DNA of 64,000 bases from Desulfolutivibrio sulfodismutans DSM 3696 (GTDB lineage Bacteria; Desulfobacterota; Desulfovibrionia; Desulfovibrionales; Desulfovibrionaceae). A model generated the notes under the pieces. That model was not told where the DNA came from and searched no databases. It worked only from the letters and a program-made list of their open reading frames with translations. Positions within the stretch are counted from its first letter, which is position 1, and each line of letters starts with the position of its first letter. Below, piece after piece: positions 33,687 through 43,206 of the stretch. A program made the position numbers and the translations under genes. The stretch lies in contig NZ_CP045504.1 in the NCBI RefSeq assembly GCF_013376455.1, forward strand, positions 1,529,501 through 1,593,500, in the 5' to 3' direction.

Positions 33687-36077
33687 ATGGCCATGATCCG
33701 GGGCGTGCGCCCCCTTTTTGCCGCCTGTTTTATGGCCATCGCCATCCTGGCGGCCACGCCTCGTCCCGTGGCGGCCCAGACCACGGAAGGCGACGACTGG
33801 AAGCTGGTTTTGCGCAAGAACCAGGAGGCGCTCATCCTCCAGGCCTCGCGCTTCAAGTCCATGGAGACGGTGCTTCCCCGGGTGCTGCGCGACTTCCGAA
33901 GCGAACTCTCGGCCCTGGAGGCCCTGCGCGACCAGTTGACGGTGATCACCTCCCTGACCACGGGAAACCCCTGGGAGCTTCGGGCCGTGTTGCACGGCCT
34001 GGATCGCCTGCGGGGCCGGGGGGACGCCCTGGTGGAGCCGTTTCGGGCCACCACCGAGGAGCTTGGCCGCATCTTCGAGCAGATCGAGACCCTTGAGGGC
34101 GAATTTTCCCGGCAGTCGGCGGACAAGCCCGAAGGCGAGGTGGGGCAGGCCATCGACTACTACCAGCGCTACGTGTCCGGGGTGAAAAAGGCCCTGACCC
34201 GGGTCAAGGGTTCCCTGGACCGCGAGCTTGGCCCGGCCATGCGGCTTCAGACCGGGATCGCGGAGATGGAGAAAAACGTCCGGGACCGCTTCTCCGGGGC
34301 CTGGAAGGATTTTTTTCTCACCCCTGCGCCCAGCGTGCTGAGCCTTGGCGCCTGGGCCGAACCCGGGCTCAAGATGGAGCTGTGGATGTCCTCCCTTGGG
34401 GCCTACCGCTCCTTTTTCTCCGGAGAGCAGACCACGTCCCCCTGGGACGGGCTGGCCAAACCGGCGGCCCTGGCCCTGGTGGCGCTTTTGGCCGCATCCG
34501 TGCTGTCGGGGCGCATCATCCGGCGCTTCCCGGGGCTGGCGGGGGCGCTCAAACTGCGCGGGGTGCTGCGTTTCGCAGGGCTTGGGCTGGCCTTTGCCTG
34601 GGCGGCGGCGGCCTCGCCGTTTCTGTTGTTCGAGGGCCTAAGCGTTGCGGCCGAGATCTTTTTCGCCGCCGCCCTGTTGTCCGTCTCCCGTTTTCTGGCC
34701 ATCTTTCTGGGCGAACCCGGGGCCGACGACGCGCCAAATCCCCTGCGCCACCTTTTTTTTCTCTTCGCCTGCGGCCTGGCGCTGCGGGTGCTGGGACTGC
34801 CCAGCCCCTACTCCGAACTCATCTGGACGGCGCTGCTCCTTTTTTCGGCCGCCTCCGTCGCCCGCCGCCCCCCCCGGGACGACACCCCCGACCTGATCGC
34901 GCTTCTGACCACGGCCGACCGGTGGCTGTTCACCCTTTTGGCCCTGGCCGCCGTGGTGGGCTACGCCAACCTGTCGCATCTGGTGATTTCTGGATGGTTC
35001 CTGGCCCTGGCCTTTTTGCAATGCAGCCTGCGCCTCGGCCGCCTCATCACCCGCTGGCTGGACCGGGCCGAGGCGGCGGGCGTGTCCCTGTTCGCCCGTG
35101 GCGTCGTGGGCGGCCTGGTGGCCCCCCTGATCCACCTGGGGCTTTTTTTCCTGGCCCTGTACTGGTTTTGCACCCAGCTTGGCGGCCGCACGGTCTTTTT
35201 TGACATCCTCGACTTCAAAATCGGCTACCGGGACATCGGACTATCCGTCGGCCGACTGGCCCTTTTGGTGGTGGGTTTCCATGTGGCGCGCACGGCAGTG
35301 GCCGCCTTCAAGTCCTTTCTGCCCGAAGCGGCCAGGCTTCGCCCGGAATGGGACCAGGGCATCCTGGACGTGCTGTCCATTTCGGCCACCTATGCCGCCT
35401 GGGGCCTCTACGTCCTGTCCGGGCTTTTTCTTTTAGGCGCGAATTTCACCAGCCTGGCGGTGGTGGCCGGCGGCCTTTCCGTGGGCATCGGCTTTGGCCT
35501 GCAAAACATCGTCAACAACTTCATCTCCGGGCTGATCCTGCTTTTTGGCCGCTCCATCCAGGCCGGGGACACCATCCAGCTCGGCGAGACCTGGTGCCAG
35601 GTCAAAAAGGTGAACATCCGCAACACCGTGGTCCAGACCTTCGACAACGCCACCATCTTCGTGCCCAACTCCGACCTGATCACCGGCCAGATCGTCAACT
35701 GGACCCACAAGGACGCCCGGGTGCGCCGCGAGGTGGCCGTGGGCGTGGCCTACGGATCGGACACGGAAAAGGTCCGGGAACTGCTGTTCCGGGCGGCCGC
35801 CGAGCACCCCCGCGTGCTGTCCGAGCCCGCCCCCCTGGTGCAGTTCATCAATTTCGGGGAAAGCTCCCTGGACTTCAAGCTCATGTTCTGGGTGGCCGAC
35901 GTGGCCCACGGCGTGTCCACGGCCTCGGAAATACGCTTTCTCATCGACCGCATCTTTCGGGAAGCGGGCATCTCCATCCCCTTCCCCCAACGGGAGGTCC
36001 GGGTGGTTTCCGGCCCCGGAGACGGCCCAAAGCCCGGGGGCAACGGGTATCCCGGCCTGGGACAGGCGCCGGACTGA
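33687..36077 (+). CDS. MscS-type mechanosensitive channel, DUF3772 family
   Basis: 796 aa, inner membrane. Signal peptide (MAMIRGVRPLFAACF...PVAAQ), then about 200 residues of periplasmic coiled-coil and DUF3772-type region (GTVLPR-like segment, EQIETLEGEFSRQ). About ten hydrophobic segments lie between residues 260 and 610. The conserved MscS pore and beta domain at residues ~570-700 reads LAVVAGGLSVGIGFGLQNIV, NNFISGLILLFGRSI, NIRNTVVQTFDNATIFVPNS. The C-terminal alpha/beta domain ends with IDRIFREAGISIPFPQREV. Such large MscS homologues (MscK-like layout) relieve osmotic pressure or sense ions. It follows the citrate synthase homologue by 8 bp, so the two are probably co-transcribed despite no obvious functional link. 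Confidence 0.88.
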   Translation: MAMIRGVRPLFAACFMAIAILAATPRPVAAQTTEGDDWKLVLRKNQEALILQASRFKSMETVLPRVLRDFRSELSALEALRDQLTVITSLTTGNPWELRAVLHGLDRLRGRGDALVEPFRATTEELGRIFEQIETLEGEFSRQSADKPEGEVGQAIDYYQRYVSGVKKALTRVKGSLDRELGPAMRLQTGIAEMEKNVRDRFSGAWKDFFLTPAPSVLSLGAWAEPGLKMELWMSSLGAYRSFFSGEQTTSPWDGLAKPAALALVALLAASVLSGRIIRRFPGLAGALKLRGVLRFAGLGLAFAWAAAASPFLLFEGLSVAAEIFFAAALLSVSRFLAIFLGEPGADDAPNPLRHLFFLFACGLALRVLGLPSPYSELIWTALLLFSAASVARRPPRDDTPDLIALLTTADRWLFTLLALAAVVGYANLSHLVISGWFLALAFLQCSLRLGRLITRWLDRAEAAGVSLFARGVVGGLVAPLIHLGLFFLALYWFCTQLGGRTVFFDILDFKIGYRDIGLSVGRLALLVVGFHVARTAVAAFKSFLPEAARLRPEWDQGILDVLSISATYAAWGLYVLSGLFLLGANFTSLAVVAGGLSVGIGFGLQNIVNNFISGLILLFGRSIQAGDTIQLGETWCQVKKVNIRNTVVQTFDNATIFVPNSDLITGQIVNWTHKDARVRREVAVGVAYGSDTEKVRELLFRAAAEHPRVLSEPAPLVQFINFGESSLDFKLMFWVADVAHGVSTASEIRFLIDRIFREAGISIPFPQREVRVVSGPGDGPKPGGNGYPGLGQAPD

Positions 36078-36189
36078 TCCATCCCGGCGGCAACGTCCGT
36101 TTTTTCCGGGGCGTGGACATGGGTTCCCTTTGCCGCAAGAGTCGGCTAGTATCACACCCGCTTCATCCCACTTGCAACGAGGCCGAAAC

Positions 36190-36591
36190 ATGTTTGGACG
36201 ATCCTCGCGGAAAAAAGCCATCCGCCACGACGAAATCACCGCGTTTCTGGGGGCCGGAACCCAGTACAACGGCCAGTTCGACTTCCAGGGCACCGTGCGC
36301 ATCGACGGCGGCGTCAACGGCGACATCACCTCCGACGGCACCTTGGTGCTCGGCGAGGAGGGATCCGTTGACGGGCGCATCCGGGTGGGCACGCTCATCT
36401 CCAACGGCCGCATCACGGGCGACGTGGAGGCCTCGATCCGGGTGACGTTCAACAAGACCGCCCGCATGGAAGGCAACATCTGCGCCCCGTCCATCGTCAT
36501 TGAGGAGGGGGCGGTCATAAACGGCATGATGAGCATGGAATACGAACCCCGCACCCCGATACCGCAGCAGACTGGGGATGCGGGGCAGTGA
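36190..36591 (+). CDS. Bactofilin
   Basis: 133 aa. Cytoskeletal protein that polymerises through a right-handed beta-helix without nucleotide. The helix core is seen as repeating G-hydrophobic turns: YNGQFDFQGTVRIDGGVNGD, GTLVLGEEGSVDGRIRVGTL and GRITGDVEASIRVTF. The short basic N-terminus (MFGRSSRKKAIRHDE) is typical of the membrane-associated start of bactofilins. The C-terminus is short. No M23 peptidase partner is adjacent. Confidence 0.88.
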   Translation: MFGRSSRKKAIRHDEITAFLGAGTQYNGQFDFQGTVRIDGGVNGDITSDGTLVLGEEGSVDGRIRVGTLISNGRITGDVEASIRVTFNKTARMEGNICAPSIVIEEGAVINGMMSMEYEPRTPIPQQTGDAGQ

Positions 36592-36741
36592 TCCGGCCCG
36601 GCCGTTTCCCGGCGCTTGCGCATTTCAGAAACTCCCGCTACATGGGGCAATCACCACGGCGCGTTCCGATGCTTTCTATCCCCGGACACCGCCACGCTCC
36701 GGCCGCCGCCGTGCGCCGGACGCCACACCGAAGGACGCTCC

Positions 36742-36969
36742 ATGGGCCGATTCTATCTTGATGCCGAACATTTCCCCCTGGAAGACCAGATAAAGGGCCT
36801 AGCCGACGACGAACTCCTGGATTTCTGGGAAGAGACCCAGTTCGTGGAACGGGCCCTGGCCGACGTCGAGGACCAGATCCCCGAGGGCGGCCATGTGGAG
36901 TACGAACGGGTCATCCTGCGGGAGCTGATGCTGCGCACCTGCCTGCGCACCCTGGAACCCGGCCGCTGA
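36742..36969 (+). CDS. Small acidic protein of unknown function (75 aa)
   Basis: An ATG behind an AAGGA site opens a protein with strongly acidic helices (EDQIKGLADDELLDFWEETQ; ALADVEDQIPEGG) and one pair of arginines around ILRELMLRTCLRTL. No membrane segment or signal. I do not recognise the family. It is downstream of the bactofilin on the same strand, 150 bp away. Confidence 0.6.
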   Translation: MGRFYLDAEHFPLEDQIKGLADDELLDFWEETQFVERALADVEDQIPEGGHVEYERVILRELMLRTCLRTLEPGR

Positions 36970-37168
36970 TCCAGCCGACCTCATCACCGTCCCCGCACCT
37001 TCCGCAGCATTTTGCCGCTTTTTTTCCGCCACCGTCTGGGTGTGACGCCCGCGCGCCGTGTCCCGCATACGAGACGCGGCCATGCCTATTCATACTTATT
37101 CTATAGACATTAGGAATGCCCTTTGCGCGATCCCGTGCCGATAATGAACCATTTTCTTCCCTTCGTCC

Positions 37169-37197
37169 TTGCACAGCTTTTTTTATCGTGTTATTTA
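37169..37197 (+). promoter_or_regulatory. Possible promoter of the small Cys-rich gene
   Basis: TTGCAC, 17 bp, TATTTA in an AT-rich stretch. The predicted start near 37204 gives a leader of about 25 nt that includes the GGAGGT ribosome site. Confidence 0.4.
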
Positions 37198-37228
37198 TTT
37201 CACAAATCTGGAAGCATGGAGGTAACAT

Positions 37229-37441
37229 ATGGCCGACTGCGAAATGATCGCCAAGTGTATTTTTTTCAACGACAAGATGGCCAACATGCCCGCTATGGCC
37301 GAAATGATGAAAAAGAAATACTGCCGCGGCGACAATACGAAATGCGCCAGATATCTGGTCTGCAAAAAGCTCGGCCGGGAAAAGGTTCCCGCCGACCTGT
37401 CCCCGGCCCAGACCGACCGGGCTCAGACCATCATGGCCTGA
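37229..37441 (+). CDS. Small cysteine-containing protein (70 aa)
   Basis: An ATG with a perfect GGAGGT site gives a 70-aa soluble protein with five cysteines (C4, C10, C32, C39, C45) in the pattern CEMIAKCIFFNDKM, YCRGDNTKCARYLVCKK. The spacing suggests a small metal or Fe-S site. Proteins of this pattern recur in Desulfovibrio and related anaerobes, as I recall, with no assigned function. It stands alone behind its own AT-rich promoter region. Confidence 0.75.
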   Translation: MADCEMIAKCIFFNDKMANMPAMAEMMKKKYCRGDNTKCARYLVCKKLGREKVPADLSPAQTDRAQTIMA

Positions 37442-37473
37442 TGCGCCGCCGCCCTGCACCGTAGGCCGCATGC

Positions 37474-37514
37474 AAAAAAAGCAAACGCCGCCCCCGGAGT
37501 GTCCGGAGGCGGCG
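37474..37514 (-). terminator. Terminator of UDP-glucose dehydrogenase gene
   Basis: A 13-bp stem with one mismatch (37486-37498 with 37502-37514, loop GTG), followed on the minus strand by GTTTGC and seven T. It starts 31 bp after the stop codon. Its stem may also end plus-strand transcripts from the small Cys-rich gene. Confidence 0.75.
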
Positions 37515-37544
37515 CATTGTTATGGCGTATGGCGTTTTTCCGGC

Positions 37545-38882
37545 CTATTTGGGGTCCGGGCGGCCGATGCAATAGTAGACGAAGTTCAAAGCGGCCATGA
37601 GTTCGGGCGAATAGAGGTTCCGGCCATCAAAGACCACGGGCTCGGCCAGGGCCTTTTCAATGCGCGGGAAATCCGGATTGCGAAACTGGTTCCACTCCGT
37701 GACCACGGCCAGGGCGTCGGCCCCGTCCAGGGCCGCGTACTGCTCGTCCACCACGGCCAGGAGATCGTTCTCCGCGAAGTGGCGCTGGGTGTTGGGACCG
37801 GCGACCGGGTCGAAGGCCCGGATCTTCATGCCCTTGTCCGTCAGATCCCGAATCATCTCGAAGGCCGAGGCGTCGCGCACATCGTCGGTGTTGGCCTTGA
37901 ACGCCAGGCCCCACAGGGCCAGGGTCTTGCCCGCAACCCCGCCGCGTACGGCGAAGTATTCCTCGATCTTGCGCGACAGCACGTGCTTTTGCCGGGCGTT
38001 GGCGTCATCCACGGAGGCCAGCACCCCGGGTTCGTAGCCGTACTGCCTGGCCGTGTCGATAAGCGCCTTGACGTCCTTGGGGAAGCACGACCCGCCGTAG
38101 CCGATGCCGGGATAGATGAACTGGTAGCCGATGCGGTGGTCGGAGCCGATGCCCACCCGCACCTCGCGCACGTCCGCGCCCACCAACTCGCACACATTGG
38201 CGATTTCGTTGATAAACGAGATCTTGGTGGCCAGCATGCAGTTGGCCGCATACTTGGTCATCTCCGCGCTGCGCACGCCCATGACGATGAGCTTGTCGCG
38301 GCTGCGGGCATAGGGTGCATACAGGGCCTTCAAAAGCTCGGCCGTGCGCACGTTGTCCGTGCCCACCACCACCCGGTCGGGCTTGAAGAAATCGTTGATC
38401 GCGTCGCCTTCCTTGAGAAATTCCGGATTGGACACCACATCGAACTCGATGTGTTCGCCGCGATTGCCGAGTTCCTCGTTCACCAGGGCGCGCACCTTGT
38501 CCGCCGTGCCCACGGGCACCGTGGATTTGTCCACGATGATCTTGTAGTCGCGCATGCCTGCCCCGATGTCCCGGGCCACCTGATAGACGTAGCTTAAGTC
38601 GCAGGAGCCGTCCTCTTTGGGCGGCGTTCCCACGGTGATGAACACGAACAGGGCGTTTTCCATGCCCTCGGCGATATTGGTTGTGAATTTCAGGCGTCCT
38701 TCGGAGGTGTTGCGCCGCACCAGTTCTTCCAACCCCGGCTCATAGATGTGAATGATGCCCTGGCGCAGATTCTCCACGATGCTGGGGTTGATGTCCACGC
38801 AGCAGACGTCGTTGCCCATTTCCGCAAAGCAGGCCGCACTGACCAGCCCTACGTATCCGGTCCCCACGATGCACAGATTCAT
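37545..38882 (-). CDS. UDP-glucose 6-dehydrogenase
   Basis: 445 aa. Oxidises UDP-glucose to UDP-glucuronate with two NAD, a precursor of surface polysaccharides. N-terminal Rossmann fold [46 protein letters not shown]; catalytic cysteine in [27 protein letters not shown] in the UDP-binding domain. Full family length. The start at 38882 is taken because the Rossmann motif begins there; the ribosome site (AAGAG) is weak. Divergent from pdxJ across 287 bp. Confidence 0.93.
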   Translation of the reverse strand: MNLCIVGTGYVGLVSAACFAEMGNDVCCVDINPSIVENLRQGIIHIYEPGLEELVRRNTSEGRLKFTTNIAEGMENALFVFITVGTPPKEDGSCDLSYVYQVARDIGAGMRDYKIIVDKSTVPVGTADKVRALVNEELGNRGEHIEFDVVSNPEFLKEGDAINDFFKPDRVVVGTDNVRTAELLKALYAPYARSRDKLIVMGVRSAEMTKYAANCMLATKISFINEIANVCELVGADVREVRVGIGSDHRIGYQFIYPGIGYGGSCFPKDVKALIDTARQYGYEPGVLASVDDANARQKHVLSRKIEEYFAVRGGVAGKTLALWGLAFKANTDDVRDASAFEMIRDLTDKGMKIRAFDPVAGPNTQRHFAENDLLAVVDEQYAALDGADALAVVTEWNQFRNPDFPRIEKALAEPVVFDGRNLYSPELMAALNFVYYCIGRPDPK

Positions 38883-39169
38883 GTGTCTTGCTCTTTGTTT
38901 CGAAGGTTGATGTCCAGGCCGAAACGGCCTTGGGACGGATTTTCGCCGCACGCGCGGTTACGCACATGTCCGCCGAGGGAAAAAACCGTGCTTCGCCATG
39001 TACAGGAATTGCACTCGCCGACACGGCCTTTACAACCCCCCGGGCCTCGCCTACACCGGAAAAAACGTATGCCGCCCATGGATTTCCCCCGGGGCGGCCC
39101 GTCATGCCGTCCGTGCGCCGCACAGGCGCGCAGTCGACGAGGTTCGTTGTCATCTGCAAGGAGAATACC

Positions 39170-39895
39170 ATGCCGCATCTCGCCGTCAATGTCGATCACG
39201 TGGCCACCATCCGGCAGGCCCGCCTGGCCGCCGAACCCGATCCGGTCACGGCCGCCGCCCTGGCTGAAGTCTCCGGCGCGGCGGCGATCATCGTCCATCT
39301 GCGCGAGGACCGCAGGCACATTCAGGACCGGGATGTGGAAATCCTGCGGCGCACGGTCAAGACCCGGCTGCATCTGGAAATGGCCGCCACGCAGGAGATG
39401 GGGGGCATCGCCCGGCGCATCCTCCCCGACCTGGTGTGTCTGGTGCCGGAAAAACGCCGGGAGCTGACCACCGAGGGCGGCCTGGACGTGGCCGGACAAG
39501 AGGGCGCCCTGACCGCCTTCATCGTCCCCCTGGCCGCAGCGGGCATCGAGGTCAGCCTGTTCATCGACCCCGATCCGGCCCAGATCGCGGCGGCGGCCAG
39601 GACCGGGGCGGGCTACGTGGAGCTGCATACCGGAACCTACGCCGAGGCCAAGACCCCGGCCGCCCGGCAGATCGAATTCGACCGGCTTCTGGCCGCCCTG
39701 GATCAGGCCCGGGGCCTGGGCCTTCTGGTCAACATGGGGCACGGCCTGGACTATGCGAACATCATGGCCTTTGCCCGGGTGTCCGGGGTCAATGAATATT
39801 CCATCGGCCACGCCATCGTGGCCCGGGCGGTGATCACCGGCTTTCCCGAGGCCGTCTCGCGCATGGCGGACATCGTCTCCGGATTCGTCTCGTGA
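39170..39895 (+). CDS. pdxJ: Pyridoxine 5'-phosphate synthase
   Basis: 241 aa. Joins 3-amino-2-oxopropyl phosphate and 1-deoxyxylulose 5-phosphate to give pyridoxine 5'-phosphate; the second substrate comes from the dxs product. AAGGAG precedes the start. Diagnostic segments: [57 protein letters not shown] and VNMGHGLDY. It is the first gene of a tight plus-strand series, with acpS 13 bp downstream, an order also seen in other proteobacteria. Confidence 0.95.
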   Translation: MPHLAVNVDHVATIRQARLAAEPDPVTAAALAEVSGAAAIIVHLREDRRHIQDRDVEILRRTVKTRLHLEMAATQEMGGIARRILPDLVCLVPEKRRELTTEGGLDVAGQEGALTAFIVPLAAAGIEVSLFIDPDPAQIAAAARTGAGYVELHTGTYAEAKTPAARQIEFDRLLAALDQARGLGLLVNMGHGLDYANIMAFARVSGVNEYSIGHAIVARAVITGFPEAVSRMADIVSGFVS

Positions 39896-39908
39896 GGGGG
39901 GCGCGGAC

Positions 39909-40490
39909 ATGATCGTGGGACTGGGCCTGGACGTGGTGGAGCTCTCGCGCATTGCAAAGGCCCATGAACGTTTCGGCGAGGCCTTTGCGAAACGCATCCT
40001 GACGGCGGACGAAATGGCCGCCCGCACCGGCCGCGATCCCGTCCTGACCCTGGCCGGATGCTTTTCGGCCAAGGAGGCGGCGGTCAAGGCCCTGGGCACG
40101 GGGTTTGCCGACGGCATCACATTCCAGTGCCTTGAGGTGCTGCCCGACCCCCTGGGGCGTCCGGTCCTGCGCCTTTTCGGCCCGGCCGCCGCCCGGGCCC
40201 GGCAGATCGGGGCCACGGCCTTCCACGTCAGCCTGACCCACGACCGGGGCATGGCCGCCGCCGTGGTGGTGGCCGAGGGGCCGCCTCCGGCCCCCCGCAT
40301 GGCCCAGGTGGCCTCGCCCTGCTCCGGCTGCGCCGGGGCCCCGGGCGGCCCGGACCTCCTGTCCCCCCTGCCGTCCTGCGGCCCGGACGCGGACCCCGGC
40401 CTGTGGCGCGGCCCGGGCGAACGCATCTTTCCCGATCCGGCCGCCAAACGACGCCATCCCGGCAGGCGTCCCCGGGGGCGATCCTCGTGA
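39909..40490 (+). CDS. acpS: Holo-[acyl-carrier-protein] synthase with C-terminal extension
   Basis: 193 aa. Transfers the phosphopantetheine arm of CoA to acyl carrier protein. Metal-binding residues are in [15 protein letters not shown] (Asp8) and [17 protein letters not shown] (Glu of the FSAKEA motif); [16 protein letters not shown] ends the conserved fold near residue 122. A further ~70 residues rich in Pro, Gly, Arg and Cys ([12 protein letters not shown]...) have no equivalent in typical 120-130-aa AcpS and look disordered. Its stop overlaps the GTG start of nnr (GTGA). Confidence 0.88.
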   Translation: MIVGLGLDVVELSRIAKAHERFGEAFAKRILTADEMAARTGRDPVLTLAGCFSAKEAAVKALGTGFADGITFQCLEVLPDPLGRPVLRLFGPAAARARQIGATAFHVSLTHDRGMAAAVVVAEGPPPAPRMAQVASPCSGCAGAPGGPDLLSPLPSCGPDADPGLWRGPGERIFPDPAAKRRHPGRRPRGRSS

Positions 40491-42079
40491 ACACTCCCGC
40501 CGCACTGCCCCCAGGCAGCGTCGTCCACCTGCCCGCCCCGGCCGAGATGGCCGCCTGGGACGCGGCGGCCATGCAGGATTTCGGATTCCATCCCCATGTA
40601 CTCATGGAGAACGCGTCCCGGGCGGCCTTCGCCGTGCTCGAAAAGGAGTACGGCCCCCTGGCCGGGGCCCGGGTCCACCTCTACGCCGGTCCCGGCCAAA
40701 ACGGCGGCGATGCCCTGGCCCTGGCCCGGCTGCTGGCGGCGGCCGGGGCCAAGCCCCTGACGCTTCTGGCTCGCCCCAGATCCCGCTTCCGCAAATCCGC
40801 CGCCTACAACCTGCGTCTGGCGGAAAAGCTCGGCCTGCCCATCCGGCCCCTGTCCCGGGCCGGGCGCTCCATGGACGAACGCCCGGACATCCTCGTGGAC
40901 GGACTGCTCGGCACGGGTTTTCGCGGCCCGCTTTCTCCGGATTTCGCGGCCTTTGTGGCGAAGATCAACGCCGCGTCGGGCAAAAGCCTCATTTTTTCCC
41001 TGGACATCCCCTCGGGCCTGGACGGATTGACCGGCCGCCCCGGCCCCGACGCCGTGCGGGCCACGGCCACGGCCACCTTCGAGGCCGCCAAGGCCGGACT
41101 TTTTCTGCCCCACGCCCGGCCCTTCACCGGCCGCCTGCATGTCTGCCCCATCGGCATCCCGGCCCAGATCAAGGCCGCCCATCCGGCCTCGTTTGCAGGC
41201 ATCGCCCCGGGCATCATGGACCATGTCCCCGCCGCCTCGCCCCTCATGCACAAGGGCACGGCGGGCAAGGTCTTGGTCGGCGGCGGCAGCCCGGGGCTTT
41301 GCGGCGCGCCGCTTTTGTGCGCCATGGGGGCCATGCGGGCCGGGGCCGGACTGGTCACCGTGGCCTGCCCGGCCGGGATCGAGCCTGCGGTCAAGGCCGG
41401 TCGGCCGGAGATCATGACCGCCCCCCTGCCCGAGACCTCCCCGGGGGCGGGCTGGTCGGCGGACATGGCCGAGGCGGTACGCGACATGGCGACGGCGGCC
41501 GACGCCGTGGTCATCGGCCCGGGCCTTGGCCGCGGGGACGGGGGGGAGGCGTTTTTAGCCGGACTTTTTTCGCCCGGCCCCCTGTCCGTGCCCCTGGTGC
41601 TCGACGCCGACGCCCTGTTTTTCCTGGCCGATGTGCCGGACCTGGCGGCCCGGTTGGGGCCGCGCGCGGTGCTCACCCCGCATCCCGGCGAGATGGCCCG
41701 GCTTCTCAGGCTGTCCGTGGCCGAGGTGGAGGCCGACCGGCCCGGGGCGGCCCGGACCCTGGCGGCGCGCACCGGGGCCGTGGTCGTGCTCAAGGGACCG
41801 GGCACGGTCATCGTGGACGGTTCCCATGCGGGCTCGCCGGTCATCCTGTCGCCCCATGCCGCGCCAAACCTGGCCGTGGGCGGGTCCGGCGACGTGCTGG
41901 CCGGGGTTGTGGCCCGGCTTTTGGCCGCCGGGCGCTCCCCCTTGCTTGCGGCCTGCCTCGGGGTGTATTGGCATGGCCTTTGCGGGGAACGCCTTTCCCG
42001 GCGCTTCCCCCGGCGGGGGAACACGGCCGTGGACATCGCCGACGCCCTGCCCCGGGTGTTTCGCCACCCCCAACCATGA
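40487..42079 (+). CDS. nnr: Bifunctional NAD(P)H-hydrate repair enzyme
   Basis: 530 aa. Repairs hydrated NAD(P)H: the N-terminal YjeF domain is the epimerase and the C-terminal ribokinase-like domain the ADP- or ATP-dependent dehydratase. Epimerase signs: [44 protein letters not shown]. Dehydratase signs: [45 protein letters not shown] and [16 protein letters not shown]. The GTG at 40487 is chosen because it overlaps the acpS stop, the usual coupling; no earlier start has a ribosome site. Confidence 0.92.
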   Translation: MNTPAALPPGSVVHLPAPAEMAAWDAAAMQDFGFHPHVLMENASRAAFAVLEKEYGPLAGARVHLYAGPGQNGGDALALARLLAAAGAKPLTLLARPRSRFRKSAAYNLRLAEKLGLPIRPLSRAGRSMDERPDILVDGLLGTGFRGPLSPDFAAFVAKINAASGKSLIFSLDIPSGLDGLTGRPGPDAVRATATATFEAAKAGLFLPHARPFTGRLHVCPIGIPAQIKAAHPASFAGIAPGIMDHVPAASPLMHKGTAGKVLVGGGSPGLCGAPLLCAMGAMRAGAGLVTVACPAGIEPAVKAGRPEIMTAPLPETSPGAGWSADMAEAVRDMATAADAVVIGPGLGRGDGGEAFLAGLFSPGPLSVPLVLDADALFFLADVPDLAARLGPRAVLTPHPGEMARLLRLSVAEVEADRPGAARTLAARTGAVVVLKGPGTVIVDGSHAGSPVILSPHAAPNLAVGGSGDVLAGVVARLLAAGRSPLLAACLGVYWHGLCGERLSRRFPRRGNTAVDIADALPRVFRHPQP

Positions 42080-42093
42080 AAGAAGGACCAAGC

Positions 42094-42543
42094 ATGCTCA
42101 AAGCCAAAGACGTCATGACCCGCGAGGTGATGACCGTCACCCCGGACACGGAAATATCCCAGGCCGCCCGCCTGCTTTTGGACAAGGGCATAAACGGCCT
42201 GCCGGTCGTCACCCCCCAGGGGGCGGTGGTGGGCATCCTGTGCCAGAGCGACCTGGTGGCCCAGCAGAAAAAGATCTCCCTGCCCTCGGTCTTCTCCCTG
42301 CTCGACGGATTCGTGCCCTTAAGCTCCATGAAGGATCTGGACCGGGAGATGGAAAAAATCACGGCCATGACCGTGGACTCGGCCATGACCCCCAAACCCG
42401 TCTGCGTCACCCCCGAGACCGGTGTGGACGAGGTGGCCACGCTCATGACCGACCGCAATTTCCACACCGTCCCGGTGGTGGACGGCGGAAAGCTCATGGG
42501 GGTCATCGGCATGCGCGACATCTTAAACGCCATCGTGAAATAG
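42094..42543 (+). CDS. CBS-domain pair protein
   Basis: 149 aa made of two CBS domains (MLKAKDVMTREVMTV to SDLV, and MTVDSAMTPKPVCV to RDILNAIV). CBS pairs bind adenosine nucleotides and act as energy or ligand sensors; the partner is unknown. The start at 42094 has an AAGGA site; an in-frame ATG at 42076 overlaps the nnr stop and has none. Between nnr and tsaE on the same strand. Confidence 0.88.
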   Translation: MLKAKDVMTREVMTVTPDTEISQAARLLLDKGINGLPVVTPQGAVVGILCQSDLVAQQKKISLPSVFSLLDGFVPLSSMKDLDREMEKITAMTVDSAMTPKPVCVTPETGVDEVATLMTDRNFHTVPVVDGGKLMGVIGMRDILNAIVK

Positions 42544-42553
42544 ACGCCGCCCC

Positions 42554-43180
42554 ATGCCTGCCGTCCCCACCGCCGTGGTTCTCGCGGAGGCCTCCCACAC
42601 CGTGCGCCTGGGGGCCGTCGTGGGAACGGTCCTGAAAAACGCCCCGGGGGTGACCGTTGTGCTCTTGCGCGGCGACCTGGGATCGGGCAAAACCACCTTC
42701 ATTCGCGGATTGGCCGAAAGCCTGCCCGGCGGCGACGAAGCCGAGGTGGCCAGCCCCAGTTTCAACCTGGTCAACATCTATCCCACCCAGCCGGAAGTGG
42801 TGCACATGGACCTCTACCGCCTGCACGGGGAAGAGGCCCGGGGGCTCTTCGAGGACAGCGCCGAATTCCCGGACGGACAGGCGTCCGGCATGACCGGCGG
42901 CCCAAGCCAGGCGGACACGGGGCGTGACCTTCCGGGGCGCATTCTGGCCGTGGAATGGGCCGAACATCTGCCCCAGGACTGCCTGGAACGCGACCATCTG
43001 GTCTTTTGTTTCAGGCCCGCTTTCGCGGGACGGATGGTGGAGATCAGCGCCCACGGCCCCGCGGGCGAGGCGCTTTTGTCCGACCTTGCGCCCCATCTGG
43101 AGACTTTTACGGGGACATTTTCCGGGGACGGCGGCCAAGGCCCCCCACCCGGCGACACGGACCCTCGGGACCGCGCCTGA
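42554..43180 (+). CDS. tsaE: tRNA threonylcarbamoyladenosine ATPase TsaE
   Basis: 208 aa. ATPase needed with TsaB and TsaD for the t6A37 modification of ANN-decoding tRNAs. Walker A GDLGSGKTT (about residues 40-48), SPSFNLVNIYP, VHMDLYRL and the ILAVEWAEHLP segment. It is longer than the usual ~150 aa: an insert of about 22 residues (SAEFPDGQASGMTGG...) precedes ILAVEW, and the last ~25 residues are a proline/glycine/aspartate tail. It starts 10 bp after the CBS gene. Confidence 0.88.
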   Translation: MPAVPTAVVLAEASHTVRLGAVVGTVLKNAPGVTVVLLRGDLGSGKTTFIRGLAESLPGGDEAEVASPSFNLVNIYPTQPEVVHMDLYRLHGEEARGLFEDSAEFPDGQASGMTGGPSQADTGRDLPGRILAVEWAEHLPQDCLERDHLVFCFRPAFAGRMVEISAHGPAGEALLSDLAPHLETFTGTFSGDGGQGPPPGDTDPRDRA

Positions 43181-43206
43181 CGCGGCCCCGGCAACGCGGA
43201 GGAAGC

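Noticed and set aside
38879-41251. 790-codon minus-strand frame across pdxJ, acpS and nnr
   Set aside because: It opposes three well-supported genes in a coupled series and has unnatural composition.
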